Below, piece after piece: positions 44,388 to 47,290 of a DNA stretch of 47,290 bases. The DNA is from Chlorobiaceae bacterium. GTDB lineage: Bacteria > Bacteroidota > Chlorobiia > Chlorobiales > Chlorobiaceae. Made by a program: the position numbers and the translations under genes. Under the pieces are notes generated by a model. It ran no database searches. It saw only the letters and a program-made list of their open reading frames with translations, and was not told the origin of the DNA. Each line of letters begins with the position of its first letter. The first letter of the stretch is position 1. The stretch is from the NCBI GenBank assembly GCA_013334435.1, contig JAAXXP010000002.1, forward strand, positions 14,468 through 61,757. The letters are read 5' to 3'.

Positions 44388-45101
44388 CTATTTCCCTTTC
44401 CTGAAAACCATCACCAGCGCGGCCGAACGCTCCCTGCTGAACGCCTTGCCGCCGAAAGCGCCGTAACTGCCCGTACAGATAAAACCCGCTCGCTCGTGAA
44501 GCTGGCGGTACCTGCCGGAAGTTACCGGATAGAGAGCGAACTCTTCGCTGAAAACCGCCGCATCCCCCCTTTTGAGCGAAAACGTGAACCGCACCTGTTC
44601 CTGCGTTATATCGCTGTACCGGCGATGAAAGGTCATCTCTCCGCCATCAAGCGTTTTTACCGGAAACAGGAACTCCCTCCGATCGAGCATCTCCTCCCAG
44701 TTCACGACCTGCAGCACCCAGCATCCACCCGGAGCGAGCAGGGTGTACATCTCTGCAATGAACCGCTCCAGTTTGCCGGGAGACAGGTGGGACAACACGT
44801 TGCCGATGGAATACGCCAAACCGAAAGTCCCCTGAAGAACACCGGCATCGGCCATGTCCATGCAGTGGAACGAGGCCTGCGGATAGGATGCCTTGGCCGC
44901 TCCGATCATCCGGCTGTCGAGATCGATCCCCACGGCGGCAAAGCCGTCACGGGCAAATCTTCCGCAGTAATGGCCCGGACCGCACCCGATATCGAGTACA
45001 GCGCCGTCGGCCCGCGCATATCCCTTCAGGAAATCGTACACCTCCTCCCTGAACGGAAACACCTGCTCGTAATAGGGGGCGAATTCGGAATAGAACGACA
45101 C
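44388..45101 (-). CDS. SAM-dependent methyltransferase (class I)
   Basis: A 237-aa class I methyltransferase with VLDIGCGPGHYCGRFA (35-50; SAM motif I), AVGIDLDSRMI (acidic end of strand 2) and VLSHLSPGKLERFIAEMYTLL. The middle region is a methyltransferase_25-like domain. The substrate cannot be inferred. It starts 21 bp downstream of the LOG-family gene on the same strand. Confidence 0.85.
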   Translation of the reverse strand: MSFYSEFAPYYEQVFPFREEVYDFLKGYARADGAVLDIGCGPGHYCGRFARDGFAAVGIDLDSRMIGAAKASYPQASFHCMDMADAGVLQGTFGLAYSIGNVLSHLSPGKLERFIAEMYTLLAPGGCWVLQVVNWEEMLDRREFLFPVKTLDGGEMTFHRRYSDITQEQVRFTFSLKRGDAAVFSEEFALYPVTSGRYRQLHERAGFICTGSYGAFGGKAFSRERSAALVMVFRKGK

Positions 45102-45122
45102 GGCGCTACCGGATAAGATTGA

Positions 45123-45713
45123 TCAGGCCTCTTTTTTTCTGTCTATCCATTTATCGAGGGCAACATGCTCGTATGCGGCGATGCGATCGATGAGCCGGGC
45201 GCCATCCGAATCGACAATCAGGCTCCTGTAATGCTCATCCTTGACAAACCGCTGTTCCACCATGAACTCGAGAAAGGAAAACAGGCCCGAATAAAAACCG
45301 GCGACATTCAGGAATGCGCAGGGTTTCCGGTGAAAACCCAACTGCGTCCACGTATAGACCTCGAATATCTCCTCAAGCGTGCCGATACCGCCCGGCAAAG
45401 CCACAAAGGCGTCCGACAGGTCGGCCATCATCATCTTCCGCTCGTGCATCGAGGAAACGCAGCGAAGCTCGGTAAGGTTTTTGTGGGCGACCTCTTTTTC
45501 CAGAAGTCTCCGGGGTATGACGCCGGTTACTCTCCCGCCTGCATCGAGCGCACCATCAGCGACTGCGCCCATCAATCCCACATTGCCGCCCCCAAAGACA
45601 AGTTCGATGCCGCGAAGGGCAAGAAGCCTCCCGAATTGCGTCGCGGCAGCGATGTATTCGGGAAGAATACCGGGACTTGATCCACAGTAAACACAAATCG
45701 ACTTAAGGTTCAT
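45123..45713 (-). CDS. LOG-family nucleotide 5'-monophosphate phosphoribohydrolase
   Basis: A 196-aa Rossmann-like protein with ICVYCGSSPG, VFGGGNVGLMGAVADGAL and the signature PGGIGTLEE (107-115), preceded by SMHERK (Arg/Lys pair at 92-93). These match the LOG family (often misannotated as lysine decarboxylase), which cleaves N6-modified AMP, and some members hydrolyse AMP or other nucleotides. It is upstream of the methyltransferase gene in the same direction. Confidence 0.92.
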   Translation of the reverse strand: MNLKSICVYCGSSPGILPEYIAAATQFGRLLALRGIELVFGGGNVGLMGAVADGALDAGGRVTGVIPRRLLEKEVAHKNLTELRCVSSMHERKMMMADLSDAFVALPGGIGTLEEIFEVYTWTQLGFHRKPCAFLNVAGFYSGLFSFLEFMVEQRFVKDEHYRSLIVDSDGARLIDRIAAYEHVALDKWIDRKKEA

Positions 45714-45793
45714 CTTCTTTTCCGGAATAACCGTTTTTCCCGATTCAGCCGGCCGAAAGCGGCCGAAGAGACCGACAACTATGCAGCTCGCCC

Positions 45794-46555
45794 TTAGGGA
45801 TAATCCTGGCGTGTCGGCCGCACGACGACATCGCTGAAATGCACATGCGGCGGCTGCGATACGATCCCGTGAATCGCCCGGGCCACATCCTCTCCGAAGA
45901 GCAGCGGACCGAACCGGTCGTGAAAGGTATTGACCAGATCGTCGGTATAGCCCGCCACCGACTGAAACCCGCTCACCACGATGCCAGGCGCCACCAGCGA
46001 CACCCGCACGCCTTTCGGGCCGATTTCGCGACGCAGCCCCTCGGCAAGGGAGTGCACGGCGAATTTCGTAGCCCCGTACACCGCACTGAAAGGCGAAATC
46101 TGACGCCCGACGGTGGAACCGACAACGACGATATCGGCGGCTTTTCCGGGAAAGCGCCCTTCCTGCATGGCAACCATCCTGCGGGCGGCCTTCTGCAGAA
46201 GCAGCAGCGCTCCGCTGACGTTGATGTCGAGCACCTCCCTGAACTCCCCGAGGTCGGCATCCTTCACCGAACCGCCGAGTCCGCGCCCTGCGTTGGCCAC
46301 CACGATGTCGGCCTCCCTGTTGAATCGTTCCTCTGCCGTTGCGAACAGCCGGTCGATCACCGCCTCATCGGCGGCGTCTCCGGCCACCCCGGAGAATACC
46401 CTGCCGAGCTCGTGCTCAAGATCGGCCAGTTTTTCAGCATTGCGTCCGCTGCCCACGACCCCGTAACCGGAAGCCGCGAACAGACGCGCCGTCGCCTCAC
46501 CGATGCCGGATGTGGCTCCGGTTACAATCGCTATCCTTTCATACTGCTCATTCAT
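45794..46555 (-). CDS. Short-chain dehydrogenase/reductase (SDR)
   Basis: A 253-aa classical SDR from the ATG at 46555 (the frame opens 11 codons earlier). It has the NAD(P) motif TGATSGIG (12-19), VVVANAGRG as the NNAG-like motif, a Ser in VVVGSTVG, and YGATKFAVHSL with the catalytic Tyr-Lys. The substrate is unknown; the pattern resembles the YdfG/serine-dehydrogenase-like SDRs. It is transcribed alone and is preceded by the terminator of the four-helix-bundle gene. Confidence 0.92.
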   Translation of the reverse strand: MNEQYERIAIVTGATSGIGEATARLFAASGYGVVGSGRNAEKLADLEHELGRVFSGVAGDAADEAVIDRLFATAEERFNREADIVVANAGRGLGGSVKDADLGEFREVLDINVSGALLLLQKAARRMVAMQEGRFPGKAADIVVVGSTVGRQISPFSAVYGATKFAVHSLAEGLRREIGPKGVRVSLVAPGIVVSGFQSVAGYTDDLVNTFHDRFGPLLFGEDVARAIHGIVSQPPHVHFSDVVVRPTRQDYP

Positions 46556-46608
46556 GGTGTGTATTGCTTGATACGTTACTGATATCATTTATATATACGC
46601 AGGCAAAG

Positions 46609-46648
46609 CAAAAAAGCAATCCGTGAAGGGCTCATGGATTGCTTTTTT
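46609..46648 (-). terminator. Intrinsic terminator after the four-helix-bundle gene
   Basis: AAAAAAGCAATCC (46610-46622) pairs with GGATTGCTTTTTT (46636-46648), a 13-bp stem with a U-rich 3' arm on both strands. It lies about 117 bp past the four-helix-bundle stop and just upstream of the SDR gene. Confidence 0.85.
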
Positions 46649-46764
46649 ACGGGGACTATATGGCGGTTGCGGACCATGAGGCAGTAACTTACAGGTCATA
46701 GGAAAAACTTTCGGGTACCGAAGGGACATAAAGGGCCTAACTGTCTTTATTCCGTTTTCGGGCA

Positions 46765-47289
46765 TTATGCCTGCGCTCCCCGCAGACCGCCATCCTCAGG
46801 AAATGAGTGCTCCTGCTGCTCCAGTTGCCTGTCGAGCAGAAATGTCGTGACCTTTATCAGTCCCATCACCACATTTGCGGAAATTTCCGGATCGGCATGC
46901 TCGATTCCCTTGCGGAAGGTCTCGTAATCAGCTCCCGGCTGGCCGTTCAACTCCCGCATCCGCTTTGTGTACGGATGCCCCTGGGGCCACTCCTGCAACC
47001 CTTGCATCCTCAGAAAATCGCGGTAATCCTCGAGCAGTTCCTCCAGACTTGCCCGGGCGACACTGGTCAGTCTGATCTCCGTCTCCTTCGACGCACCCGG
47101 TGCCTGACTGCCCTCGACGATATTCTGCTTCCCCGAACGGGCAGCCTGCACCATCCGGTCGATGGTTCGATCGGGCCTGAGGAAAAACCGGTTGCAGAAA
47201 TACACGGTGGCATCGTAGACGATCTGCGCCTTTTTGCGGGACAACTGGTTATGATAACAGTCCTGCGGGGGAATGAACGAGCTGGTCAT
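46765..47289 (-). CDS. Four-helix-bundle protein (IVS-like family)
   Basis: A 174-aa all-helical protein with LSRKKAQIVYDATVYF, IDRMVQAARSGKQNIVEGS and SLEELLEDYRDFL, the conserved stretches of the four-helix-bundle family named from 23S rRNA intervening sequences. Here it is a free gene, not in an rRNA operon. The ATG at 47287-47289 lies at the very end of the window, so an upstream start cannot be excluded. Function is not established. Confidence 0.8.
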   Translation of the reverse strand: MTSSFIPPQDCYHNQLSRKKAQIVYDATVYFCNRFFLRPDRTIDRMVQAARSGKQNIVEGSQAPGASKETEIRLTSVARASLEELLEDYRDFLRMQGLQEWPQGHPYTKRMRELNGQPGADYETFRKGIEHADPEISANVVMGLIKVTTFLLDRQLEQQEHSFPEDGGLRGAQA

Positions 47290-47290
47290 A

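Overview
The window is a segment of a green sulfur bacterium (Chlorobiaceae) chromosome. The best evidence is two chlorosome envelope genes that occur only in this group: a CsmB-type protein at 28805-29032 and a CsmA/CsmE-type protein at 37492-37749. The flanking metabolism agrees: a type-E succinate dehydrogenase/fumarate reductase (FrdA/B/E type, suited to the reductive TCA cycle), an ATP synthase alpha-gamma gene pair separated from the other ATP synthase genes, uroporphyrinogen decarboxylase, and a Get3/ArsA-like ATPase. Genes are dense, on both strands, with few strong Shine-Dalgarno sites and several clear intrinsic terminators. I see no IS element, prophage, integrase or CRISPR array. 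I cannot name the species.

Region 1-8.4 kb (mostly minus strand): an edge-cut membrane protein, mtgA, a plus-strand cytochrome c, tRNA-Arg(CCU), mutL, cinA and the bifunctional aspartokinase/homoserine dehydrogenase thrA. Region 8.6-17 kb: atpG and atpA (minus), then thrB-thrC-plsC (plus), converging on gmhA-ribH (minus), then hemE. Threonine synthesis is thus split around the ATP synthase pair. Region 16.9-21.1 kb: sdhE-sdhB-sdhA, read sdhA to sdhE, and a CBS-domain protein.

Region 21.3-27.6 kb is a tight six-gene minus-strand operon, in transcription order: a CsoR-family sensor, TolC, a very short RND adaptor-like lipoprotein, an RND permease, a PII/CutA-like small protein and a metallo-beta-lactamase-fold hydrolase. 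A perfect TATACCC-N5-GGGTATA operator lies just upstream. The sensor keeps the Cys pair at CsoR/CstR spacing but lacks the copper-ligand His, so a thiol/persulfide input is plausible. This is the best candidate in the window for an undescribed system.

Region 28.2-37.7 kb: a START-like protein, a possible 41-residue membrane peptide, csmB, then an apparent cell-wall sugar salvage operon (AmgK-like kinase, MurU-like nucleotidyltransferase, NamZ-family exo-muramidase, sodium/solute symporter), then a five-PAS hybrid histidine kinase with a stand-alone receiver, then csmE. Region 37.8-47.3 kb: an NAD(P)-binding protein, an internally duplicated pentapeptide-repeat protein, two small unknowns, a Get3/ArsA-like ATPase with an HSP20-like tail, an eight-TPR protein, two tandem RlpA-like proteins, a methyltransferase, a LOG-family protein, a short-chain dehydrogenase and a four-helix-bundle protein. 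All functional names come from reading motifs by eye; no database search was possible.
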